Origin: JAKZVK01 sp965248255
GTDB lineage: Bacteria > Acidobacteriota > Terriglobia > Bryobacterales > UBA6623
NCBI GenBank assembly: GCA_965248255.1
Contig: CBDFIW010000002.1
Span: 992,001-1,056,000 of the forward strand
Reading direction: 5' to 3'
DNA length: 64,000 nt
Every line of letters starts with the position of its first letter. Position 1 is the stretch's first letter. Below are positions 52,828-60,928 of this stretch, in pieces. The position numbers were made by a program, and so were the translations under genes. A model generated the notes under the pieces. It ran no database searches. It was not told the DNA's origin and saw only the letters and a list, made by a program, of their open reading frames with translations.

Positions 52828-53046
52828 CCTACAAGCGCTTCGCGCGGAAGCCGCCTGAAGGCGGCTGTTTCGACATCGAATGAACCGCCTAGGGTGGACA
52901 AAATAGAAGCTTGAAAGGACACAGCCCCGTGAAATCGGAGGGCGAATCAGGATGTGCGGCTAAAGCACTCTTTGAACTCGGGATTCGCCCACTGCGATGC
53001 GGGATGCTGTCCAAGATGCAGCCGCTAGGCAGCTCGTGGCTTCTCC

Positions 53047-53292
53047 TACGCCCGTTCAGGGCTTCTCGTGATTTTGTGTCGGTGACCCACGGTTGCGCCT
53101 TACGGCTCCACCGTGGGCTATTATCCGTCCGTCCGCTTCGCGGACTCGCATCGTGTGTGGTCTGGTGGACCGAGGTCAGAGTGAGGTTTTTCGTAAAGCC
53201 CGTTCGATAACCTACGCGATAAGGCGCCAGGCGGACAAGACATGGTGCTGAGAGCCTAATTTGGACCAGTCCGCGACGTGTCGTGCCCCTAC
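53047..53292. repeat. ~250-bp dispersed repeat, uninterrupted copy
   Basis: Begins with a half hairpin unit (TCCTACGCCCGTTCAGGGCTT), continues with ACCCACGGTTGCGCC...CCACCGTGGG, CCGCTTCGCGGACTCG, ACCGAGGTCA, CGATAACCT, GACAAGACATGGTGCTGAGA and CTAATTT, and ends GTGCCCCTACAT. The same order occurs at 57736-57796 plus 59316-59520, where an IS3 splits the hairpin. Confidence 0.75.
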
Positions 53293-53476
53293 ATCGCGAC
53301 TTCCGCGACCCTCGACTTCTGCCACGGGCGGCTAACCGATAGTGGTCGCATCTTCGTTTCGCCCTACAGGTGTGCGCGGATGCGGAAGGGGGTTGCCTTG
53401 CGTGTAGTTCCGCGGAGTGGTGTGAGTATCAGGTGGTGGTGTCGTGGGGGCCGGCGCTCTAGCCTACATTTCTGAC

Positions 53477-53656
53477 CACCTGACGGACGAAGTATGCGAC
53501 AAGACCGCCATGACCTCGTTGCGCTTGCTTGCCGTGCTCAACGTACCGTCGAGTACGCCCCAATTCGACAGTAGCAGGGCGCCAAGCGGCTCGCGCCTCG
53601 TCCTGACGGCCTTCTCACGCACTTCGCCTCCCCACGTGGTGAGAAACGCAGGCTGG
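53477..53656. repeat. ~180-bp dispersed element, copy B
   Basis: Inverted partner of 3857-4035. Conserved blocks include GTTGCGCTTGCTTG, GCGCCAAGC and a run of more than 40 bases through CTCGCGCCTCGTCCTGACGG and CCTTCTCACGCACTTCGCC. The terminal hairpin is kept (TTCTCACGCAC...ACGTGGTGAGAA). It ends about 75 bp beyond the 3' end of the TlpA gene, as copy A does for the membrane protein gene, so both lie just after a gene. Confidence 0.8.
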
Positions 53657-53731
53657 CCCGAGGTACGGTGGGTCGGCGTTGGACAACTCGCGTATGGCAG
53701 GCCTGTCGCCCGGTCACCGGCGCTAGGGGAA

Positions 53732-54571
53732 TCAGAGTGGCAGGCCGGCGCGCCCGAGTGCTGCCCGCAGCGTTCGCTGGGAATGCAGGCCGACCAGGTA
53801 GGACGCAATCCGGCCTTGGCGGTCGATGATGACGGCGGTGGGGATGGCCCCGACCCGGTACTGGTCGGCTACCCTGCCGCCCTCGTCCACTAGGTTCGGG
53901 AAAGTGTATTGGCCCTGCCGAAGGAACTCTCCCGCACGGTCCGGCGACTCGCTGTTGACACCCAGCAGAACGAGGCCTCGGGGGGAAAGCTCTTGGTGCA
54001 AGGCTTGGAGCTGCGGCATGTCTTCGCGACACGGCCCGCACCAGGTAGCCCAAAAGTTCAGCATCACGACGCGGCCTCGGAGAGACCTCAAGGAATACGA
54101 TCTTCGCGACAGATCACTCAACGTAAAGTTGGCGGCGGGCTGTCCGAGTAGGCCACCTTGCTTCGGCTGACCGGTCCGAGGTGGTGCGTTGCCGCCCGTG
54201 CCGGTTGGTTCCGGCAGGCGGCTGCTGATCACACTGACAAGGACTTGCGTGTCCGCCGAAGCTGCGCGACGCGTCTTCTCGAAGTCTTCCGCACCGCTTA
54301 CTGAATCCTTCGATACGTAACCCCGAACCGTGCCGCCGTCAATTTCGGCAGACACCGAGTAGCAGCCGCTGTTGCCGGTCGCAATGGAGAATCGCAGGCG
54401 TAGCGTCTGGCCTTTGCTTAAGCGGGCCACCTCGCGGGCATTGTCGGAGCATTCAACGCGCAGTGGAACGTCATCTTGCTTGACGACAACGTCGGTTGCT
54501 CCCTCGGTCAACGGCGGCCAAACGAGTAACCAGCCCACCGCCAGAACGATCAAGGATCGGTGAAACGCCAT
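53732..54571 (-). CDS. TlpA-family thioredoxin-like exported protein with N-terminal SH3-like domain
   Basis: A 279-residue protein. A signal peptide (LIVLAVGWLLVWPPLTEGA) is followed by an SH3-like or small beta domain (DVVVKQDDVPLRVECSDNAREVARLSKGQTL to RGYVSKDSVSG), a Pro/Gly-rich linker and a TlpA/ResA domain: GQPAANFTLSDLSRRSYSLRSLRG, VVMLNFWATWCGPCREDMPQL with active site CGPC, GVNSESPDRAGEFL and the cis-Pro region GAIPTAVIIDRQG. It should work as an extracytoplasmic thiol reductant or in cytochrome c maturation. It is the last of three exported-protein genes on this strand after kelch and PQQ proteins. Confidence 0.9.
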   Translation of the reverse strand: MAFHRSLIVLAVGWLLVWPPLTEGATDVVVKQDDVPLRVECSDNAREVARLSKGQTLRLRFSIATGNSGCYSVSAEIDGGTVRGYVSKDSVSGAEDFEKTRRAASADTQVLVSVISSRLPEPTGTGGNAPPRTGQPKQGGLLGQPAANFTLSDLSRRSYSLRSLRGRVVMLNFWATWCGPCREDMPQLQALHQELSPRGLVLLGVNSESPDRAGEFLRQGQYTFPNLVDEGGRVADQYRVGAIPTAVIIDRQGRIASYLVGLHSQRTLRAALGRAGLPL

Positions 54572-54664
54572 TACTATGGATGTTACCGTAGCTCGATTGG
54601 ATGGACAACCGGGACCGGCATGGTGGGTAAGGTGGGCGACGCGCCGGGGCTGGGTAGCTGACGG

Positions 54665-56035
54665 TTACCGAGATCGATCTGCCGTGTTGACGAGCTTCCA
54701 GACTTCCCGGTCCATCTTGCCCTTGTCACTGCCGCCGATCATCCACAGGGCGTTGTCGTGGACGAACACGCTGCCGGCGTGGCGGGGCTTCCAGGGAGTG
54801 TCCGGTAGCTCGTACCAATTCACGCCGTCGGCGGAATACCAAACGTCGTTTCGACTGACGCCCGGCTTGTTTGAGCCTTCCAGGACCCACATTCGCCCAT
54901 CGAAGACAGCGACATCGTGGTATTGACGGGGTTCCCAGGGCGGCGCTTTGAGCTCCAGTGTCCAGTGCACGCCATCCGGTGAACTCCACACGTCCTGGTA
55001 GAAGCGTCTGACGGGAGTTTGCGGGGTGCCGTACCTGCCTCCGCCCAGGATCCACATGCGGCCCTTGAAGACTACGTTGCCGCCGATCATGCCGCGGGCG
55101 GACCAGTAGGGCTCCTTGGGCCGAACCCGAATCCAGTGGATGCCATCGGTGGTATTCCAGACATCACGATAGAAAACCTCGGCCGCGGGCGCCATCTTGG
55201 GCATTGTTTGGCCGCCCATGACCCAGATCTTGTCGTCGAAGACCAACGTGTAGTGCAAAGCCCGCGGCCCCCACGGGACGTCGTGCGCCTCGTTGACGTG
55301 CGTCCATGTTTTCCCGTCGTCCGAATTCCAGACGTCGTTCTGATAGTGCCCCTGGTTTGCGTCACCGCCGACGATCCACAGTTTGTTCTTGTAAACGACG
55401 TAACCGGCGGTGTGTCGCCCCTCCCAATCGCTCTTAGGGTCGAACCGATCTTCCTTGAATGTGTTGGGCTTGACGAGCGTCCACCGAACGCCATCCTCCG
55501 AGCTCCAAACTTCGTTGTTGCAGATTCTTGGGAAATACACTTTGTCGTAGGGATTCCAGCCACCGAGGAGCCACATACGGTCCTTGAACACCAACGCCCC
55601 TGCGCCATCCCGCGGGGCGTATGCCGCTGTCGTGGTGACATTGACCCATTGGTAATCCAGAACCTCCTGGGAGGGAATAATGGAGAAGGGCGACTGGGTC
55701 TGCGGGCCGGCGTCTGCCGGTGAAATCCCGATGCGGCAGTGGGCTGAGACGAAGTCCGGGACCTTCCATAGATACTGCCCATTGTTCGGTGCACTGATCG
55801 CAATCGCCTTCCAATTCGCGCCGCCATCCGTGCTGTAGGCAATCCGAACTCTGCGACCTGCCTCGCTCTTCGGCGACTCCCACGTGATGTAATGCAGGCT
55901 CCCAACACCCCAACGCTCATTCGCTCTTGGCGACGTCAGGATCCATGTCGCTGCGGACTCGGACTGATCCGCCAGAATCGGCTCGCCGATTGCAGTGGAC
56001 AAGGCGAGGCAGACGAAGCTGAGGCTGATTCTCAC
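54665..56035 (-). CDS. Exported kelch-repeat beta-propeller protein
   Basis: About 456 residues from GTG 56035, which has AGGTG five bases upstream and starts a signal peptide (ISLSFVCLALSTAIGEPILA); the open frame to 56152 adds unlikely residues. A small Ig-like domain (WILTSPRANERWGVGSLHYITWES) precedes six kelch-like repeats with the pattern VFKDRMWLLGGWNPY, VYKNKLWIVGGDANQ, VFDDKIWVMGGQT, VFKGRMWILGGGRYG, VFDGRMWVLEGSNKP and VHDNALWMIGGSDKG, alternating with NDVWxSxDGxxW. It probably forms a binding propeller; no oxidase motif is seen. The gene is 140 bp downstream of the PQQ-propeller gene. Confidence 0.85.
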   Translation of the reverse strand: MRISLSFVCLALSTAIGEPILADQSESAATWILTSPRANERWGVGSLHYITWESPKSEAGRRVRIAYSTDGGANWKAIAISAPNNGQYLWKVPDFVSAHCRIGISPADAGPQTQSPFSIIPSQEVLDYQWVNVTTTAAYAPRDGAGALVFKDRMWLLGGWNPYDKVYFPRICNNEVWSSEDGVRWTLVKPNTFKEDRFDPKSDWEGRHTAGYVVYKNKLWIVGGDANQGHYQNDVWNSDDGKTWTHVNEAHDVPWGPRALHYTLVFDDKIWVMGGQTMPKMAPAAEVFYRDVWNTTDGIHWIRVRPKEPYWSARGMIGGNVVFKGRMWILGGGRYGTPQTPVRRFYQDVWSSPDGVHWTLELKAPPWEPRQYHDVAVFDGRMWVLEGSNKPGVSRNDVWYSADGVNWYELPDTPWKPRHAGSVFVHDNALWMIGGSDKGKMDREVWKLVNTADRSR

Positions 56036-56174
56036 GGACACACCTGGTGCCTGAGACCTCGATGTTGGGGCGCTAGGCAGGGGAAGAACGTGCTGATCCC
56101 GTGGACGTGGTGCTGGAACACCCGCCGCGGGGCTGTCCGGCAGGCGTCCCACCAGACTGCCGAAGGCCGAATTG

Positions 56175-57587
56175 TCACTTGCCGAAGCAGTAAAGGCCTT
56201 CGGTTGTCCGGACGAAGATCTTGCCGTCCGACAGGGCCGGGGTGGCGTAGATCTCTTCGTTCAGCTCGTTGACGGTGATCACCTCCCAGGAAGCGCCGGG
56301 CTTCAGGACAGAGATCTTCCCGGTCTCACTGGCGAGGTAGATCTTGCCGTCCGCGGCCACCGGAGAGGCGGAATAGGGATCGATGGCGCCCTCGAGGCGA
56401 CCCTGCTTGAGCAGCTTGCCTGTCTCTGCGTCGATAGCCGTGAGGATGCCGCCGTTCTTCACGTAGTAGAGGACCTCGTCGTAGATCAGCGGCGAAGGGA
56501 TGATGAACTTGAAGCTCCTTTCGTAGCGCCAGAGTTCACGGGTGCGGAGGGTCTCGCCATCTGCCCCCGGCTCCAAACGCATCGCCACCAAAGGTGAGGG
56601 CCCGGCGTACCTGGTCTGGACGGCATCCCACTCTTCGCGGTCGAGAACGCCATCCTGGTTGCCCCGGAACTTCGCCATCCCAGTCAGCCACACACTGCCC
56701 TCGTACTCGTTGGCAGCGAGCTGGCCATCACCGTCCTTGTCCCGCTTCGAGAGTGGACCGTCAAATGAGAGGGGCTGCCCAAAGTTGTAGCCGAAAGCGT
56801 AGAGGGTGTCACCCTCTAGAATCGGACTGGCCACCATCGCCCCGGCCATGCTGGATTCGGTGAAAGTGCGTTGGCCGCTTCTCAATTGGTGGGCGCCGAA
56901 CATCCGGTCGCCGACGGTGAGGATCTGAGGGGTGCGGCCGGCGGGGCGGTAAAGCAGGGGCGTCGACCAGCTCTCGGATTCGGTGCGGTTCGTCTTCCAG
57001 ACCGTCTCGCCGTTCTCAAGATCGAACGCGGCGATGAAGGAGTCGGCGAACTGATCCACCTGCACAATGAGCAAGTCGTCGGCAACGATGGGCGAAATAC
57101 CCAGCCCGTGTGAATTACTGAACGGGCCCAGCGGGGTCTTCCAGCGAAGGTTGCCCGAAGCGTCGTAGGAGAGCAGGCCCCAGTCCTGGAAGAGCACATA
57201 GACATTCTCGCCGTCGGTCACCGGGGTGATAGCCGCGGGGTCGTTCAGCTTGTTGACGAGAGGTTTCCGCTTCCGCCCGACGGACTTCTCCCATAGCAGC
57301 TTGCCGGTCTGACGGTCGAAGCACTGCGTAAAGAGCTTCTCGTCGGCGAAGCCCGTGAGGAAAACGTGCCGCGCGGTCAGAACCGGAGACGACTTGGCGG
57401 ACCGAACCTCGGCTTTCCAGAGCAGATTCTTAGCGGTGCCGAACTCGGTGGGAAATCCGGTGTCGTCAGAAACGCCGGAGCCGTTGGGACCCCGGAAACG
57501 GGACCAGTGCTCGGCGTGCATGGTTGATGCCGCCATGAAGAGAGCGAGCAGAACGATGGTTGAGCGTCGGCAGCGGAGATGCATCAT
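56175..57587 (-). CDS. Exported PQQ-binding-like beta-propeller protein with embedded EF-hands
   Basis: A 470-residue protein with a signal peptide (TIVLLALFMAASTMHA). The mature N-terminus HWSRFRGPNGSGVSDDTGFPTEF is the hallmark of a planctomycete-type outer-membrane-assembly-like PQQ propeller family. Propeller repeats include FDRQTGKLLWEKSVG, YDASGNLRWKTPLG, FDLENGETVWKTNRT and IDAETGKLLKQGRLEG. Inserted at ~283-325 are two EF-hand-like loops (DKDGDGQLAANEY, NQDGVLDREEW), suggesting calcium binding. Such proteins lack known catalysis and may scaffold complexes. First of three exported-protein genes on this strand; the IS3 element lies upstream. Confidence 0.88.
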   Translation of the reverse strand: MMHLRCRRSTIVLLALFMAASTMHAEHWSRFRGPNGSGVSDDTGFPTEFGTAKNLLWKAEVRSAKSSPVLTARHVFLTGFADEKLFTQCFDRQTGKLLWEKSVGRKRKPLVNKLNDPAAITPVTDGENVYVLFQDWGLLSYDASGNLRWKTPLGPFSNSHGLGISPIVADDLLIVQVDQFADSFIAAFDLENGETVWKTNRTESESWSTPLLYRPAGRTPQILTVGDRMFGAHQLRSGQRTFTESSMAGAMVASPILEGDTLYAFGYNFGQPLSFDGPLSKRDKDGDGQLAANEYEGSVWLTGMAKFRGNQDGVLDREEWDAVQTRYAGPSPLVAMRLEPGADGETLRTRELWRYERSFKFIIPSPLIYDEVLYYVKNGGILTAIDAETGKLLKQGRLEGAIDPYSASPVAADGKIYLASETGKISVLKPGASWEVITVNELNEEIYATPALSDGKIFVRTTEGLYCFGK

Positions 57588-57735
57588 GGCGTGACTCTCG
57601 GTCGTAGGTAGCCCCGTCCCGCGACTACGAGTGCGCGATGGGGGACGGTCGTATGTTCGTATCAGTCAAGTGCACGGTGATCAAGTGGTAGTGTCTCAGT
57701 TTGCTAAGGCTTTAGGGGGGGGCCGCCGGAGAAAA

Positions 57736-57802
57736 CCTTCCTACGCCCCTTTCAGGGCTTCCTCTCACGAGGTTCTTCGACCCACGGTTCCGCCTTCTGG
57801 AA
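57736..57802. repeat. Left part of the ~250-bp repeat, cut by IS3
   Basis: TTCCTACGCCCCTTTCAGGGCTTCC, shortened in this quotation to its pattern CCTACGCCCC...AGGGCTT, then ACCCACGGTTCCGCC, matches the start of the intact copy at 53047. The match stops where the IS3 begins and resumes after it. Confidence 0.7.
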
Positions 57803-57865
57803 TGGACCCAGGATTTGAGACAGCCAGTTAACCCCTTTCGTACAGCGAAAGGAGAAACTGGAGTC

Positions 57866-58210
57866 ATGAAGAAGTCTCGTAGGAAGTTCAGCAGGGAGTT
57901 CAAGTTGACGGCGCTGCGGCGCATCGAGGCGGGGGAGTCGGTCAACGAAGTGGCCCGGGCACTGGAGATGGATCCCAGTGATGTGCGCCGTTGGCGGCGG
58001 GAGTTGAGCACGCAGGGTGAGCGCGCCTTCTCCGGCCAGGGCCAAAAGCGTCCCCCGCCCGGCCGCGAGGCCGAGTTGGAACGCAAGATCGGCCAGCAGG
58101 CCATGGAGATCGATTTTTTAAAGCGAGCCTGGCAGCGTGTCGAGGAACAGCGCCTGCTGCGGGCTCTGCCTGGCGGCGCAACGTCTACGAACAGATCGAG
58201 AAGGAAGTGA
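57866..58210 (+). CDS. IS3 transposase OrfA
   Basis: DNA-binding half, 114 residues, starting at ATG 57866 with GAAAGGAG upstream. FSREFKLTALRRIEAGESVNEVARALEMDPSDVRRWRREL is the helix-turn-helix region (recognition helix at ~30-45), and the C-terminal EAELERKIGQQAMEIDFLKRAW forms a leucine-zipper-like helix for dimerisation. It ends at TGA 58208-58210, overlapping the start of OrfB. A U_UUU_UUA slippery site inside it allows fusion to OrfB. Confidence 0.9.
   Translation: MKKSRRKFSREFKLTALRRIEAGESVNEVARALEMDPSDVRRWRRELSTQGERAFSGQGQKRPPPGREAELERKIGQQAMEIDFLKRAWQRVEEQRLLRALPGGATSTNRSRRK
58114..58120 (+). promoter_or_regulatory. Slippery heptamer T_TTT_TTA for OrfAB frameshifting
   Basis: In the OrfA frame the codons are gaT-TTT-TTA. 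A -1 shift here enters the OrfB frame, which stays open from 58120 through the GTG at 58207, giving an OrfAB fusion. This is the usual way IS3 elements make transposase. Confidence 0.7.
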
Positions 58211-59064
58211 GCGGGGCGACGAAGCTGACGGTGCAGAGGATGTGCGAACTAGCGCGGCTGAGCCGGGCCGGTTTTTACCGCCGACCGAGTGCGTCGCAGC
58301 CCGCCGAGCCAGAGCCCCCACTGCGTCGCCAGATCCGCAAGCTGGCGCTGCAATGGCCCAGCTATGGCAGCCGGCGCATCCGCCAAGAGCTCGGGCGACA
58401 AGGTTGGCGAGTGAGCCGCAAGCGGGTCCAGCGCCAGATGCGGGAACAGAACTTGTTGTGCCGGCTCAAACGCAAGTTTGTGGTGACGAGCGATGCGCAA
58501 CACGGGCTGGCGGTGTACCCGAACCTGGCGCCGACGCTGGCTCTGGACGGGGTGAATCAGCTGTGGGTGGGAGACCTCACCTACATCCGGTTCAACGAGG
58601 AGTTCCTCTATCTGGCGGTGTTGCTGGACGCTTATTCGCGGCGGGTGATCGGTTGGCAGCTGGGAACGGGCCTGGATCACACGCTGCCGCTGGCGGCGCT
58701 GCAGATGGCGCTGGCGAAGCGGCGGGTGCGGCCAGGGCTGGTGCATCATTCCGACCGCGGCGTGCAGTATGCTAGCCAGGCCTATACGCAGTTGCTCACC
58801 CAGCATCAGATTCGGATCAGCATGAGTCGGAAGGGGAACCCCTACGACAACGCGCGCCGTGAGAGCTTTTTCCGAACGCTCAAGGGCGAGGAAGTGGATC
58901 GCAGCGAGTATCGCGACCTGGCCGACGCGCAGGCACGGATCGGTGACTTCCTGGAGCGGACCTACAATCAGCGACGGCTGCACTCGGCGTTGGGGTATCG
59001 GCCGCCGGCGGAATTCGAGCGGCAGCTGCGCCGCGGGGCGGGTGCGGTGGAGGTGGGGGCATGA
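58207..59064 (+). CDS. IS3 transposase OrfB (DDE integrase)
   Basis: Catalytic half, 285 residues from GTG 58207, overlapping the OrfA stop by GTGA. After the HTH_21 region (SYGSRRIRQELGRQGWRVSRKRVQRQM) comes the rve core: NQLWVGDLTYIRFN (first Asp), LVHHSDRGVQYAS (second Asp) and NARRESFFRTLKGEEV (Glu), then TYNQRRLHSALGYRPPAEFE. Complete and apparently functional. In the cell it is probably made mainly as an OrfAB fusion by frameshift. Confidence 0.92.
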   Translation: MSGATKLTVQRMCELARLSRAGFYRRPSASQPAEPEPPLRRQIRKLALQWPSYGSRRIRQELGRQGWRVSRKRVQRQMREQNLLCRLKRKFVVTSDAQHGLAVYPNLAPTLALDGVNQLWVGDLTYIRFNEEFLYLAVLLDAYSRRVIGWQLGTGLDHTLPLAALQMALAKRRVRPGLVHHSDRGVQYASQAYTQLLTQHQIRISMSRKGNPYDNARRESFFRTLKGEEVDRSEYRDLADAQARIGDFLERTYNQRRLHSALGYRPPAEFERQLRRGAGAVEVGA

Positions 59065-59315
59065 GTTTTTTGAGGCATCGGGAGATCTATCGATCCGATG
59101 GGGGGACAGAAGCAGGGAGCGGCGAGGTGGCCGCCCCCTGTCTCATCGTTTCGATGAGTCTCCGGCTGGCTATTCCTTGGCCGGTTGCTCTCCAGCAGAG
59201 CCGGCCTCCGCTTCACCAGCTAGGGCCATTGTGCACCCAGCCGGCTGGCAAGACAACGATTTTTCAGCGAATGGCAAAAGCGGGGTTAACTGCTTGTCTC
59301 AGCCTTGGGGTCCAC

Positions 59316-59520
59316 GCTATGACGGCTCCACCGTGGGCTACGATCCTTCCGTCCGCTTCGCGGACTCGGCTCCTTGGTTGTCTGGTAGACCGAGGTCAAA
59401 GTGAGTTCTTCGTCGAGCCTATCCGATAACCTGACCGTGTTGAGGCGAGCCACGCAGGCAAGACATGGCGCTGAGACGCTAATTTAGACAAGTCAGCGGC
59501 ATGCCGTGCCCCTACATGGC
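59316..59520. repeat. Right part of the ~250-bp repeat, after IS3
   Basis: From GACGGCTCCACCGTGGG onward the order of blocks (CCGCTTCGCGGACTCG, ACCGAGGTCA, CGATAACCT, GACATGG, CTAATTT, GTGCCCCTACAT) equals that of the intact copy at 53117-53292. It fills almost all of the gap between IS3 and the DUF1501 gene. Confidence 0.7.
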
Positions 59521-59545
59521 AAACAGAACACCTAGGCCGTGCTTG

Positions 59546-60886
59546 CTACAGCAACTCATCTACCGGCGCGCCCGTGGTGTCGTCAATCGAGTTGGCGATC
59601 TTGATCGGCCGGCCGATCGGAGTCATGTATTCCTTGGTCCAGTCAATGCCGAAGGCCTTGTATACCGTCGCAAACAGGTCTCCCACCGTGACTCGCCGGT
59701 CCGCGATCTCCCCACCGATGACGTCGCTGGCACCGACAACGCGACCGCACTGGATGCCGCCGCCACCCAGCAGAAGCGACCAGCACCTGGGCCAGTGATC
59801 CCGGCCTCCACTGGCGTTGTACCCCGGTGTGCGGCCAAACTCACCCATCACCACAACGACCGTTGACTCGTGGAGCCCACGCGCCACGAGATCATCCAAC
59901 AGTGCGGAGAGGCCCCGGTCCAGAGTCGGACAAAGCCTATCTCGGTGGCCATCGTCGTTGAAATAGTGGGTGTCCCAATTTGAAGAGTGGTAGCCGGCGG
60001 CGGTCACAAAACGTACGCCGGACTCTACCAACCGGCGAGCCAGCAATAAGCTTTGGCCCACGGAGTCACGCCCGTAGTCGTCTTTGAGTTTCTCGGGCTC
60101 TTTCGAGAGATCGAAGGCCCGGCGGACCTCCGGCGCCAGGAGCATCTCCCACGCCTTTTGCGTAAAGGCGTCGAGCTTCGCGTGTTCGAGGCTTTCGGAG
60201 CGCTGACGGTACTGGCGATCAACAATCTGGCGGAACTCGAGCCGCTCGGAGATCGCGGCCGGCGCAAGAGATTTCGGGAGGCTTAGGTCGGCTAGCTCAA
60301 AATCCTCGTGGGACGGATCCGGAACGCTCATGGGGTCGAATTCCGGCTCGAGGAACGCTGCACGAAAATAGTCCTGGTAGTGGGGCTTGTTGGCAAACTT
60401 CGGAACCAATACGTAGGGAGGAAGGTTGTTAACCGCCCCCGCCTCTTTCGCGACGATCGAGCCCCAGCACGGGAACTTCATCGCTGGGTTAGGGTTATGG
60501 CCTGTAACAGAGTGGTAGGTCGCTTCCGGGTGGTCGTCGCCAACGCTCTGCATCGAGCGGATGATCGAGATCTTGTCCATCCGTTTCGCCAGGCGGGGGA
60601 AGAGCTCAGAAATCTGGATGCCGGGCACGTTGGTCGAGATGGGACGGAACGCGCTGGTCGATTTCGGGTCGAATGTGTCTTTCTGGCTCGGTCCTCCTTC
60701 GAGCCAAACCAGAATCACCGATTGAGCTTTCCCTTCCGGTTTGCGGCCGGCCGTCGCGGTCGTGGCGCTCTCGAGCATAAGGGACTGGCCCAGATGCATG
60801 CCCAGAAAACCCAGCGACCCGACCTTGATGAAATCACGGCGCAGCCAGTCCCCTTCGCTGGGACAGAAGCAATCCATCCTTTTCAT
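59546..60886 (-). CDS. DUF1501 family Tat-exported protein, second cluster
   Basis: A 446-residue DUF1501 protein. AAGGAG lies 8 bases before ATG 60886. The N-terminus WLRRDFIKVGSLGFLGMHLGQ is a Tat signal. Landmarks are VILVWLEGGPSQKDTFDPKS, MDKISIIRSMQSVGDDHPEA, DDYGRDSVGQSLLLARRLVESGVRFVTAAG and VVVMGEFGRTPGYNASGGRDHWPRCW, closely parallel to the protein at 23.1-24.5 kb. It follows the DUF1549/DUF1553 gene by 42 bp on the same strand, so gene order is reversed relative to the first cluster, where DUF1501 comes first. Confidence 0.92.
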   Translation of the reverse strand: MKRMDCFCPSEGDWLRRDFIKVGSLGFLGMHLGQSLMLESATTATAGRKPEGKAQSVILVWLEGGPSQKDTFDPKSTSAFRPISTNVPGIQISELFPRLAKRMDKISIIRSMQSVGDDHPEATYHSVTGHNPNPAMKFPCWGSIVAKEAGAVNNLPPYVLVPKFANKPHYQDYFRAAFLEPEFDPMSVPDPSHEDFELADLSLPKSLAPAAISERLEFRQIVDRQYRQRSESLEHAKLDAFTQKAWEMLLAPEVRRAFDLSKEPEKLKDDYGRDSVGQSLLLARRLVESGVRFVTAAGYHSSNWDTHYFNDDGHRDRLCPTLDRGLSALLDDLVARGLHESTVVVVMGEFGRTPGYNASGGRDHWPRCWSLLLGGGGIQCGRVVGASDVIGGEIADRRVTVGDLFATVYKAFGIDWTKEYMTPIGRPIKIANSIDDTTGAPVDELL

Positions 60887-60928
60887 GCCGTGGCTCCTTT
60901 CACCGATCGGTCCGCGTAGGAACTGTGT

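Larger units (their letters stand above)
52655..53731. other. Gene-free region rich in repeats
   Basis: About 1.08 kb without a credible gene. It contains the CCAG-type hairpin at 52810-52827, a nearby AGCCGCC/GGCGGCT hairpin (52850-52866), the ~250-bp repeat at 53047-53292 and copy B of the ~180-bp element at 53477-53656. Open frames here follow the repeats and lack start signals. The promoter of the STAND gene should lie at the left edge. Confidence 0.6.
57803..59314 (+). mobile_element. IS3-family insertion sequence
   Basis: An element of 1512 bp with imperfect 33-bp inverted ends: left TGGACCCAGG...CAGTTAACCCC (57803-57835) and right, inverted, TGGACCCCAA...CAGTTAACCCC (59282-59314), about 25 of 33 positions equal. 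It carries overlapping orfA and orfB in the usual IS3 layout. It interrupts a copy of the ~250-bp repeat. No clear direct target repeat is visible. Confidence 0.88.
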
